This document shows, one piece after another, positions 1 to 5,805 of a stretch of 6,343 bases of DNA. Under the pieces are notes generated by a model that had not been told where the DNA came from, ran no database searches, and saw only the letters and a list, made by a program, of their open reading frames with translations. Position 1 is the stretch's first letter. The number at the start of each line of letters is the position of its first letter. The position numbers and the translations under genes were made by a program. The stretch spans positions 1 through 6,343 of the forward strand of contig PKTV01000024.1 of assembly GCA_002868985.1 (NCBI GenBank). The letters run 5' to 3'. The DNA is from Desulfobacteraceae bacterium. Its GTDB lineage: Bacteria; Desulfobacterota; Desulfobacteria; Desulfobacterales; UBA11574.

Positions 1-652
1 CCGAATCCTCAATAACCTCGTCCATTTCCATGGAACCGGATCCTTGTTCATCTCCCCTACCCGCCATGTCACTGGCATCAGGAGACGCATTTGACAATTC
101 AGGAGAGCTCAAGCCCACCTTTTCTGATAATCCCTTGATAAGATCCTTCAACCGATCTATTTTCTTGAAACCATCCTTTTTTTCTGTATCTTCAACTGCC
201 ATTGAACCGGATACGGTTTCATTTGCCAGTTTCAGGATATCCATTATCTGGTCTAATTTAAGTGTCCCATCCGGTTGCAACTCATATCCTACCTTCTTAA
301 GGATCTTATCTTTTGCATCTTCGGACATTACAAAGATATTGCTTGATCCTATTTTTATCCCTTCAGGATTTTCCCCTTTTTCATAAAGCTTTTTAAGGTC
401 TGCATTTACAGAAGATCTAACGCCATTCAGGTTTTTCCGTTTATTCTTAATGGCTTCAAAGCTATGATCTGTATCCCACAGCGCTTTTATGAGCTCTTCA
501 TGCTCTATCTCATTCAGGAATTCAACGGAATTCTCGCTGGTATAATATTGTTTTATATGCTGGACGAATCTATACTTCAGGGTGCTTTTATTTTTGTATT
601 TAAGGTTTGATATGGTTTGATCAATGCCTTCCAACGTTATGGCTGAAGCCAT
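1..652 (-). CDS. Unrecognised protein, 5' part (runs off left edge)
   Basis: An open frame of 217 codons runs from an ATG at 652-650 to the left edge without a stop, so the C-terminus is missing. The start is well supported: AAAGGAG lies 6 nt before the ATG. The protein begins MASAITLEGIDQTISNLKYK. It has no signal peptide or membrane segment. Residues 1 to about 125 look like a compact, lysine-rich, mostly helical domain. Residues about 182-217 are a Ser/Gly/Asp/Glu-rich, probably disordered stretch, so more domains may lie beyond the edge. I do not recognise the family and assign no function. The codon pattern and strong ribosome-binding site make it a real gene. Its upstream region holds the repeated GTGTCC/GTGTTC half-sites at 688-742, which could be its operator. 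The gene is divergent from the zinc-ribbon gene at 1308. Confidence 0.85.
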   Translation of the reverse strand, partial: MASAITLEGIDQTISNLKYKNKSTLKYRFVQHIKQYYTSENSVEFLNEIEHEELIKALWDTDHSFEAIKNKRKNLNGVRSSVNADLKKLYEKGENPEGIKIGSSNIFVMSEDAKDKILKKVGYELQPDGTLKLDQIMDILKLANETVSGSMAVEDTEKKDGFKKIDRLKDLIKGLSEKVGLSSPELSNASPDASDMAGRGDEQGSGSMEMDEVIEDS

Positions 653-687
653 TTGGATCTCCTTTAAACGTAAATCTGTAACAAAGT

Positions 688-742
688 ATGGACACTAACT
701 AGTGTCCATCCATGTGTTCAAAATGAACACAATGGGTGTCCA
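688..742. promoter_or_regulatory. Cluster of GTGTCC/GTGTTC inverted half-sites (candidate operator)
   Basis: Positions 688-709 form a perfect palindrome: ATGGACACTA and its complement TAGTGTCCAT around a 2-bp centre. Positions 713-731 form a second one: TGTGTTC, 5 nt, GAACACA. A further GTGTCCA half-site lies at 736-742. All five half-sites share a GTGTYCA-like core and sit 36-90 bp upstream of the minus-strand gene that starts at 652. This spacing and symmetry suit a dimeric repressor. I found no convincing sigma-70 promoter to anchor it. Alternatively, the sites are the tips of the palindromic repeat at 737-875, because TGTCCATCCAT at 703-713 is the exact complement of 865-875. Confidence 0.45.
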
Positions 743-875
743 ATTCAGAAATGAGCAATTTTTGTTCTGATCAAGGCCGCACAAGGGTTTGCTGTGAGGC
801 GTACGTCTGTACGCCGCAGCCGGAAACCCGCGGAGAACGCCGAGCAGGACAAAAATGGCCATTTATGGATGGACA
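737..875. repeat. 139-bp nested palindromic element (MITE/REP-like)
   Basis: The outer arms, 737-772 and 842-875, are imperfect inverted repeats of about 35 bp. Read outward from the centre, both contain CAG-ACAAAAAT, then CATTT, and end in TGGACA. Between them lies a strong stem-loop at 785-829: GGGTTT pairs with AAACCC, GCTG with CAGC, and GGCGTAC with GTACGCC around a GTCT loop. The element is GC-rich in its core, unlike its AT-rich surroundings. No transposase is encoded and open frames across it look spurious. The design fits a non-autonomous palindromic intergenic repeat. Whether it is multicopy cannot be seen from one window. Confidence 0.6.
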
Positions 876-1307
876 ATAACTATATTCGGACGCAGAACTT
901 AAATGTGTTAATTGCAAAACTCGTTCCATTACATTCGTTCGACTTTTCATCCTCCTATATCGCGAGAACAATAAAATGATAGACTGTTGAAACATAAAAC
1001 GAATCAAATTGGATTGGGTGGGAAATGTCTTTAAATGGTATAAGTTTTGCATAGTTATATCTTTCGTAAAAGTCATGACGGAAATATTGCAGCACGGATT
1101 AACCAAACTTTTTCAAAAGCTTTCTTTATAAGGCTTCTCCATTGTATTGAAAGTCGAAACGATGGTGTTTGAAAAAACCACGACACTGTCAATCTTTCAA
1201 CGGCTTTGGCTATGGCCTGAAAGAATCGTAACCAACAAAATAAGATCCACAGGTTGGAAAACTTCGAACATTAGAATTAGCCAGATAAAGGAAAAAGAGA
1301 AAATCAG
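876..1307. other. Gene-free stretch and probable 5' leader of the 1308 gene
   Basis: This AT-rich stretch holds the sigma-54-type promoter at 1036-1051 and then about 246 nt of possible leader. A frame from a TTG at 1147 to 1347 overlaps the start of the 1308 gene. It is rich in Trp, Arg and Lys, has no visible ribosome-binding site and looks spurious. A 10-bp direct repeat, CCAGATAAAG, occurs at 1281-1290 and 1314-1323 around the start codon of the next gene. I see no RNA gene or recognisable riboswitch. Confidence 0.5.
1036..1051 (+). promoter_or_regulatory. Sigma-54 (-24/-12) promoter candidate
   Basis: The sequence TGGTATAAGTTTTGCA matches the RpoN consensus TGGYRYR-N4-TTGCW at every defined position, with exactly 10 nt between the invariant GG and GC. 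Transcription would start near 1062 and read rightward into the zinc-ribbon gene at 1308, leaving a leader of about 246 nt. No upstream activator site was recognised. The long leader is the main reason for doubt: the promoter may be a chance match, or it may serve a small RNA. Confidence 0.5.
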
Positions 1308-2906
1308 ATGGAACCAGATAAAGTCAGCGAAAAAAATGACGTGCTAAATTTATTTGATGAGATTCTTTTTAAACATTTGGAACGTTTAATCGGGAGCAGA
1401 TACGGAGTCGGAGAGTTGTCCATGAATTCCGCAACCATATCACTCATCATGCTGATCATGGAACGAGAGAACGAAATAGAAAGTTTTCCTTCCGATGAAA
1501 TAGATCGATATGAAGATGAAACATTAATAAGTGATTTTGAAGAATTGGGATTTGAGGCTGCTCAGGATATGAATATCGTTGTTGAGGAAATGATCCGGAA
1601 AGGCTATATTCATATTGACGATGACAAATTTATCCCTCAAAAACCCACGATAAGTATGGCCCGGCTTATCGACCTGGTTTTCCCCAAAATGCCCGGAATG
1701 AACCTTGTCGCTTATTTTGTTCAGACCATGGATGAAGTAAAATCTAAGCGAAAAGACCTTGAGTCTGCGACCAGTCAATTTGATCAGGTATTACAGATGC
1801 AAAGTGTCCCTCTGAAAAAAGGGCAAAAGCAATCCGAACCTTCAAAGGTGTCCGCCCAGCATGCCGATAAAAGCAGCAATATATATAAGTTGGATAAATC
1901 GCTGCAAAACGATCAAAAAGTATCTCCGGAAAAAAATTTGGAAACGCCTATCATTTTCGGCCGTAAATCTTCTGATAACCTCTTGGATCATTCCAGGGGT
2001 TCTTCCACTGAACCTAAAGTTCTGTCTTCAGAGGATTACAAGGGAAAAGTTGAAATCAGAAAAGTCGATTTCGGAAAGCCCGTTTTAAAAGAAGTTGAAG
2101 CAGTTAAAAAACTTTCGGATGAACGTAAGCATATTGAAGATGAGGAACCGAGTACACAAGTAAAACTTGCAGAAGCACAACCACATGATGATGCTGAATC
2201 AATAAGTTCCGATACGAAAGTGACAACATCTTCTAAAGAACCGGCAAACACTCTTTCTGATGGGCAAAGTCCGAGTGTAGACGCAGTAGCCACCAGGGCA
2301 GCAATGCTTGATTCTGCCTCTTCTAATGAAGACGTTTCACATGATCTAAAATCTACTGAACAAGACAAAAGCATTTTTGACCCCAACAAAGATGATTTGT
2401 CCAAGGTGACATTGATTCAAGATCATAATAAAAATGTGAAAGAGACAGACAACGATGATCCGGAAACAGACTATGAAAAAGAAGATTCTTTTATAAACGA
2501 CGATGATATTGATAATAGTATTATGGCTTTTGAAGAAGATCTGGCATTGGAATGTCCAATATGCAAGCATTCGAAAGTCACGGTTGAAAATACAGCAACA
2601 GGAAAATCTTATTATAAATGTTCAAACAAAGAATGTAATTTTATAAGCTGGGGTAAACCCCATCATATTCCCTGTCCAAAATGCAACAATCCATTTTTAA
2701 TAGAAGCATCCAATAAAGCGGGTAAAACGATTTTGAAATGTCCAAGGGCAACATGCCGTTACTGGAAAAAAGAACTTCTGGATAGCGAAGACAATTATCA
2801 GGAATCCATTAAATCAGTATCTCAGAAAACCAACGAGATAACTTCTATTTCACGGAAACCTCGCAAAAGAGTGGTTAGGCGGAGAGTGGTTCGTAGAAAA
2901 AAATAA
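1308..2906 (+). CDS. Twin zinc-ribbon (topoisomerase-type) protein with acidic linker and basic tail
   Basis: This 532-residue protein has an in-frame stop at 1278 and its first ATG at 1308. The ribosome-binding site is weak, an AG-rich stretch 7-17 nt upstream. Residues about 12-160 are a predicted helical domain with a possible winged-helix-like GYIHIDDDKFI turn; I do not recognise it. Residues about 160-405 are Ser/Lys/Glu/Asp-rich and probably disordered, becoming strongly acidic just before the fingers. Two zinc ribbons follow: C416-x2-C419-x18-C438-x4-C443 and C456-x2-C459-x18-C478-x4-C483. They have identical spacing, 40 residues apart, and resemble the C-terminal zinc domains of DNA topoisomerase I (zf-C4_Topoisom). 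The last 18 residues are almost all Arg, Lys and Val. Nucleic-acid binding is inferred from the ribbons and tail. No topoisomerase catalytic domain is present, so it is not a topoisomerase. No signal peptide is seen. Confidence 0.9.
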   Translation: MEPDKVSEKNDVLNLFDEILFKHLERLIGSRYGVGELSMNSATISLIMLIMERENEIESFPSDEIDRYEDETLISDFEELGFEAAQDMNIVVEEMIRKGYIHIDDDKFIPQKPTISMARLIDLVFPKMPGMNLVAYFVQTMDEVKSKRKDLESATSQFDQVLQMQSVPLKKGQKQSEPSKVSAQHADKSSNIYKLDKSLQNDQKVSPEKNLETPIIFGRKSSDNLLDHSRGSSTEPKVLSSEDYKGKVEIRKVDFGKPVLKEVEAVKKLSDERKHIEDEEPSTQVKLAEAQPHDDAESISSDTKVTTSSKEPANTLSDGQSPSVDAVATRAAMLDSASSNEDVSHDLKSTEQDKSIFDPNKDDLSKVTLIQDHNKNVKETDNDDPETDYEKEDSFINDDDIDNSIMAFEEDLALECPICKHSKVTVENTATGKSYYKCSNKECNFISWGKPHHIPCPKCNNPFLIEASNKAGKTILKCPRATCRYWKKELLDSEDNYQESIKSVSQKTNEITSISRKPRKRVVRRRVVRRKK

Positions 2907-2938
2907 AAACCCAATAGAGACTATGCGCTCTAATTCAT

Positions 2939-2960
2939 AAATACTATGACGTATTTTTAT
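2939..2960 (+). terminator. Weak AT-rich hairpin with T-run after the zinc-ribbon gene
   Basis: AAATAC, a 6-nt loop and GTATTT form a short stem followed by TTAT, 33 nt after the stop of the zinc-ribbon gene. The stem has only one G-C pair, so it would be a poor intrinsic terminator. It is listed because nothing better lies in this convergent gap. Confidence 0.25.
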
Positions 2961-3037
2961 CTGGACACTATCCCGTATAAGCTGAAGCCTAAAAGTTAGA
3001 ATTTTTGCAGACATAGAATGAATAAACCAAGTTATAA

Positions 3038-3051
3038 ATACGTGAACGTAT
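3038..3051 (-). terminator. Weak hairpin after the response-regulator gene
   Basis: ATACGT, GA, ACGTAT form a 14-bp near-palindrome 34 nt beyond the stop of the response-regulator gene. Read on the minus strand it is followed by TTAT. The 2-nt centre is too tight for a classic terminator loop, so it may be only a chance palindrome in AT-rich DNA. Confidence 0.2.
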
Positions 3052-3084
3052 ATACGAATACATGTACTAAGTGAAATCTATATC

Positions 3085-3870
3085 TCAATCTTTCAGTTTC
3101 TTCTCCAAGATATTTAGACGGGTGATATCTCTAATCATTAGAATCGCCCCCAATACCTTGTCTTCATGATCTTTCAATGGTGATCCGGTTAAAAGTACAA
3201 TCTGGTTTGGATGGTCATGATGCATACATTCAGAAGGGAACTCACTGATTGAGCTTTTTGCTTTTAAAGTTTCTTTTAAAACATAATGACAGGATTTATT
3301 ACAAAGCGCACTGATTTCGGTGATATTTTTTCCAATAATCTTTTCTGGAGAAAAACCGCATATATTTTTGACTTTCTGATTGGCCTCCAACACCTGCATA
3401 TCGTTGTCCACAGTAATAATAGCATCTTTTAAACTTTTAAATATGGCCTCCTGGCTTAAGCGATATCTCACATTCTCAGTTTCTACTCTGTTTTTTTCAT
3501 CAATGAGGACTTTGTGTCGAAGAGCGTGAGATGTTATTCTCAAAAGCGTTTTTTTACGAATCGGCTTGGAAAGGTAATCAAATGCTCCCAGACGCACTGC
3601 ATCCGCCGCTGTTTCAATATTTGGTTCACCAGTTATCAAGATAACAGGACATTGCATTCCCATATCTTTAACTTTACGAAGGATGTCAACGCCGGTACGC
3701 CCACCTAAAATAACGTCTGTAATCACCAAGTCAGGATTAAAACGGTTCACGGCCTCCATCCCTGATGAATAATCATCTACGGCCAACACCTCATACGCCT
3801 CATTCATCAAATGGGTTTTAAAAGAAAACCGTATACTCTCTTCATCATCAACAACAAGTACTTTAGCCAT
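3085..3870 (-). CDS. Response regulator with REC and PAS domains, no output domain
   Basis: Residues 1-120 form a complete receiver domain: acidic pair D8/D9, phospho-acceptor D52 in LVITDVI, T80, and K102 in the SKP motif. It should therefore accept phosphate from a sensor kinase. Residues about 138-250 form a PAS domain that ends in the typical MIRDITRL motif and a short LEKKLKD helix, where the protein stops at residue 261. In NtrC-like sigma-54 activators of this type an AAA+ domain normally follows directly; here there is none, nor a kinase or DNA-binding domain. The PAS domain has four cysteines (C171, C190, C194, C215), which suggests redox or metal sensing, but this is inference. The gene starts 23 nt after the transglycosylase stop and is probably co-transcribed with it. 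Its ribosome-binding site (AGAAG) is modest. The partner kinase is not in the window. Confidence 0.94.
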   Translation of the reverse strand: MAKVLVVDDEESIRFSFKTHLMNEAYEVLAVDDYSSGMEAVNRFNPDLVITDVILGGRTGVDILRKVKDMGMQCPVILITGEPNIETAADAVRLGAFDYLSKPIRKKTLLRITSHALRHKVLIDEKNRVETENVRYRLSQEAIFKSLKDAIITVDNDMQVLEANQKVKNICGFSPEKIIGKNITEISALCNKSCHYVLKETLKAKSSISEFPSECMHHDHPNQIVLLTGSPLKDHEDKVLGAILMIRDITRLNILEKKLKD

Positions 3871-3893
3871 TATCTTCTTTTATGTAGGCAATA

Positions 3894-4661
3894 TTATGAC
3901 GTTCCATTCCCTAAATATCCATTAACACGGGCAATATATGTTCGGGTCTCTTTCGGCAATCTGTCGGGATGTCTTTCTACGTTTCCCATTCCCCAGTTAT
4001 AAGCAGCAAGCGTTAGTTCAACGTTGTCATCGTATCTGTTTAGCAGGCTTTTTAAATAACGGGTTCCAGCCATAATATTTTCAACAGGATTGTAGCTATT
4101 TTTGACGCCCAACTCCTCTGCTGTCTCAGGCATAAGCTGCATCAATCCTATCGCTCCTTTGGATGAAGTCGCGTTGGCATCAAAATTACTCTCAGCCCGT
4201 ATTACCGACCTTATCAATTCAGGATCAACATCATAGACCTTTGAAGCATGCTCAATAACATCATTAATTTCAGGTGGTGATTTAATCTCTTTTCCCTCTT
4301 GTGGGTCATGTTCAATTTTTGACACAAATGACGCCTCGATATTTTCTGTCCCGTAAAAGTTCATCCATTCGCAATTGAATCCGGTCAAGTCACTGTCTTC
4401 ATCAAATTTCGAGAGTTCACGAAATAAATAGTCGTTCATTTGACGCTGCACGACATCTATCAATCGCTGCAAATAATTTTTATCTAAAGGTAACGTAGCA
4501 CTGTTCAGTTTGTCCGGGTCCTTATTATTTTTAATTTTATCTGCCAGCAGGGTAATGAACAGGTCAGGGTTTTTCACCGTGTTGAAATCTTTTTGGGATA
4601 AATTTTGTCTGTTATAGCCATGCACAGATAGGCAGGACTCGATATTTAAAGGATCTTTCAT
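3894..4661 (-). CDS. Lytic transglycosylase, SLT domain, no visible signal peptide
   Basis: A C-terminal SLT (GH23-type) domain covers residues about 130-252. The catalytic glutamate is E157 in the IRAESNF motif, followed by GAIGLMQLMP (169-178), NPVENIMAGTRYL (191-203) and AAYNWGMGNVE (219-229), the family's AYNAG motif with Trp for Ala. Such enzymes cleave the MurNAc-GlcNAc bond of peptidoglycan and release 1,6-anhydro-MurNAc products. Residues 1-127 are an unrecognised, mostly helical region. The N-terminus is hydrophilic and lacks a Sec signal or lipobox, so export is unexplained; a flagellar export route is possible given the nearby flagellar genes. The start is supported by GGAG 9 nt upstream and by the sigma-54 promoter at 4700-4715, which gives a leader of about 28 nt. 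It forms a unit with the downstream response regulator. Confidence 0.93.
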   Translation of the reverse strand: MKDPLNIESCLSVHGYNRQNLSQKDFNTVKNPDLFITLLADKIKNNKDPDKLNSATLPLDKNYLQRLIDVVQRQMNDYLFRELSKFDEDSDLTGFNCEWMNFYGTENIEASFVSKIEHDPQEGKEIKSPPEINDVIEHASKVYDVDPELIRSVIRAESNFDANATSSKGAIGLMQLMPETAEELGVKNSYNPVENIMAGTRYLKSLLNRYDDNVELTLAAYNWGMGNVERHPDRLPKETRTYIARVNGYLGNGTS

Positions 4662-4699
4662 CTACGATTTCTCCATATTCACATCTTTTCTTAAGTTAA

Positions 4700-4715
4700 T
4701 ACAAACTTCGTGCCA
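4700..4715 (-). promoter_or_regulatory. Sigma-54 promoter for the transglycosylase/response-regulator unit
   Basis: Read on the minus strand, TGGCACGAAGTTTGTA has a perfect -24 element (TGGCACG) and correct spacing to TTGTA, a -12 element with GT in place of the usual GC. Transcription would start near 4689, leaving a short leader that includes the GGAG ribosome-binding site at 4674-4671. The fit of promoter, leader and start codon makes this the better of the two sigma-54 candidates despite the -12 mismatch. Confidence 0.65.
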
Positions 4716-4824
4716 ATTAACATTAAAATGCTAAATAATTTGGATCATCTCCCGATTAGTTGGTGTTATTAAGGTAAAATAAGTGGGGCATCTCCAATTG
4801 AGCAGGTGTGATCCCAAAGGGTAC

Positions 4825-4871
4825 CCCGGTTAAATTCGCCATGCTCCGTTTCTTTGAAAAATTTAACTGGG
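4825..4871. repeat. 12-bp inverted repeat in relic intergenic DNA
   Basis: CCCGGTTAAATT at 4825-4836 and AATTTAACTGGG at 4860-4871 pair over 12 positions with one mismatch, which would be a G-U pair in one RNA strand. The loop is 23 nt. It sits in the GC-richer stretch about 4780-4920, which differs in composition from its flanks. A frame across it on the minus strand (4769-5014) has no family resemblance that I recognise and no good ribosome-binding site. Confidence 0.45.
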
Positions 4872-4950
4872 CAGGCAAGGGGGCAAGGATTCCCCGATGG
4901 CGGGATTTTCGTTTCACTACGACAAGTGAAAAACAAAAAAATATTCAACG

Positions 4951-5079
4951 AAAGTAACCTATATATTGTTAGCAGGGGATTTACATTTAATTGAAAAAGT
5001 TGAATTGGGACCACTAAAAAAAGACATCGCAGAAATCGAAAGAATGTTAAAGGCGCTGATAAAGTCTTTAGAAAACTAA
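4951..5079 (+). pseudogene. C-terminal remnant of a four-helix-bundle (S23/IVS-type) protein
   Basis: Reading codons from 4951 to the TAA at 5077-5079 gives about 42 residues with the pattern LLAGDLHLIEKVEL, then IAEIERMLKALIKSLEN at the end. This matches the last two helices of four-helix-bundle proteins of the S23 family, which are encoded in 23S rRNA intervening sequences and as free-standing chromosomal genes of about 120 residues. The first two thirds are absent. The frame is closed by a TGA at 4927-4929 and no matching N-terminal helices appear in any plus-strand frame upstream. It lies opposite in direction to the flanking flagellar and transglycosylase genes, so it is a relic of a separate insertion. 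The identification rests on pattern recognition of a short tail. Confidence 0.65.
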
Positions 5080-5133
5080 CCCTTGAATTCTTGAACCCTC
5101 TTCTCCAACTAAATTGGAGGTCGCTTGTTGTCC

Positions 5134-5574
5134 TTAGTTCTTCTTCTTAAAAAGCGGAAATCTATGGGTGTAAGGACTGTTGGGAAGTACAATCTGAACT
5201 GCCTCATAGACTTTACTATTGACCAGAACGGGACCGATAAAGTTGCCGGTCATCTTATGAGGCATACCTCTGGGAATATTAACAACAATAAACAGATCCA
5301 GATATCCATTATTCCCATTTCCATTCCACGACATCTCCTTTAATGTCGCTTCAAAATCAATTTTATAGTCCGGAATAAACAGGAATGGGTTTGTAATGAC
5401 AAATGCAAGTCCCGGATCATCAATTGACTGATACCAGAAAAAAGGTGAGTTTTCCTGATGCTGAAGTATAATAAATTTCTTTTTGTCCGGAAAACCCAGC
5501 ATGCCCAAAGGCATCTTAATCATTTTTTCTTCTTCTATATCGATCGTTCCGAATCTCGTTGTTTTAATCTTCAA
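5134..5574 (-). CDS. fliW: Flagellar assembly factor FliW, CsrA antagonist
   Basis: FliW binds CsrA and relieves its repression of flagellin translation; flagellin in turn titrates FliW, linking filament synthesis to secretion. The 146 residues span the full family length. Hallmarks are RFGTIDIEEEK near the start, PLGMLGFPD (22-30), FFWYQSIDDPGLAFVITNPF (45-64) and MTGNFIGPVLVNSK (108-121). The start codon is TTG at 5574-5572. It is chosen because MKIKTTRFG is the conserved family N-terminus and the next ATG would remove the first strand. An AG-rich stretch (GCGAGAG) about 5 nt upstream serves as ribosome-binding site. The gene lies 231 bp downstream of csrA on the same strand, an unusually wide gap because of inverted repeats. 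A weak start and a GGA hairpin in the leader hint at translational control. Confidence 0.97.
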   Translation of the reverse strand: MKIKTTRFGTIDIEEEKMIKMPLGMLGFPDKKKFIILQHQENSPFFWYQSIDDPGLAFVITNPFLFIPDYKIDFEATLKEMSWNGNGNNGYLDLFIVVNIPRGMPHKMTGNFIGPVLVNSKVYEAVQIVLPNSPYTHRFPLFKKKN

Positions 5575-5587
5575 TTTTTCTCTCGCT

Positions 5588-5600
5588 TTGAATCCTTCAA
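5588..5600 (-). promoter_or_regulatory. GGA-loop hairpin in the fliW leader (candidate CsrA site)
   Basis: On the minus strand TTGAA, GGA, TTCAA form a perfect 5-bp stem exposing GGA, 13 nt before the fliW start codon. The core AAGGAU resembles the CsrA consensus (ARGGAU in a hairpin loop). The same 10-mer, TTGAAGGATT, occurs again at 5751-5742 in the csrA-fliW gap, so two sites could be bridged by one CsrA dimer. The 3-nt loop is tighter than usual, and the repeat could instead be part of the intergenic repeat. Confidence 0.35.
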
Positions 5601-5691
5601 GACTTAAGTAAATTAAACGTCTTGTAAATTCTATAACATTCTTAAATCACTTGTCGTTTGATGGAACGTGTTCATGCCGCCGATAAATAAA

Positions 5692-5782
5692 AATGGAATG
5701 TTGGAAATAACAGCGGAAAAAGACTATTTAAACTGTCAAAAAATCCTTCAAACCCATCATTCCATTACTCCATTATTCCAAT
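5692..5782. repeat. 13-bp inverted repeat with period-8 tandem units
   Basis: AATGGAATGTTGG (5692-5704) and CCATCATTCCATT (5754-5766) pair with one mismatch across a 49-nt loop. From 5758 to 5781 three 8-bp units follow, each containing TCCA: CATTCCAT, TACTCCAT and TATTCCAA. The repeat occupies much of the csrA-fliW gap. Together with the S23-type remnant at 4951-5079 it suggests that small repeat insertions have separated the flagellar genes. No coding content is seen. Confidence 0.55.
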
Positions 5783-5805
5783 TGGGGTGAAGACCCTAAA
5801 TTCAT

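Noticed and set aside
30..386. 118-codon plus-strand frame opposite the left-edge gene
   Set aside because: It is a Ser/Phe/Pro-rich shadow of the minus-strand gene, which has the strong ribosome-binding site and coherent composition.
688..875. CRISPR array or integron attC site
   Set aside because: There are no regularly spaced direct repeats with unique spacers, and no GTTRRRY core or integrase; the symmetry is purely inverted.
771..1106. 111-codon minus-strand open frame
   Set aside because: It crosses the palindromic element and the sigma-54 promoter, has no ribosome-binding site, and its composition (many Cys, Ser, Arg, Gln) looks like translated non-coding DNA.
1147..1347. 66-codon plus-strand frame from a TTG before the zinc-ribbon gene
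   Set aside because: It overlaps the real start at 1308 in another frame, lacks a ribosome-binding site and resembles no family. A regulatory upstream frame cannot be excluded but is unsupported.
4769..5014. 81-codon minus-strand frame in the relic region
   Set aside because: Poor start context, overlap with the S23-type remnant on the other strand, and no recognisable domain; more likely translated repeat DNA.
5103..5119. CTCCAA/TTGGAG hairpin just beyond the fliW stop as a terminator
   Set aside because: Read in the fliW direction it is followed by AAGAGGG rather than a T-run, so it does not look like an intrinsic terminator.
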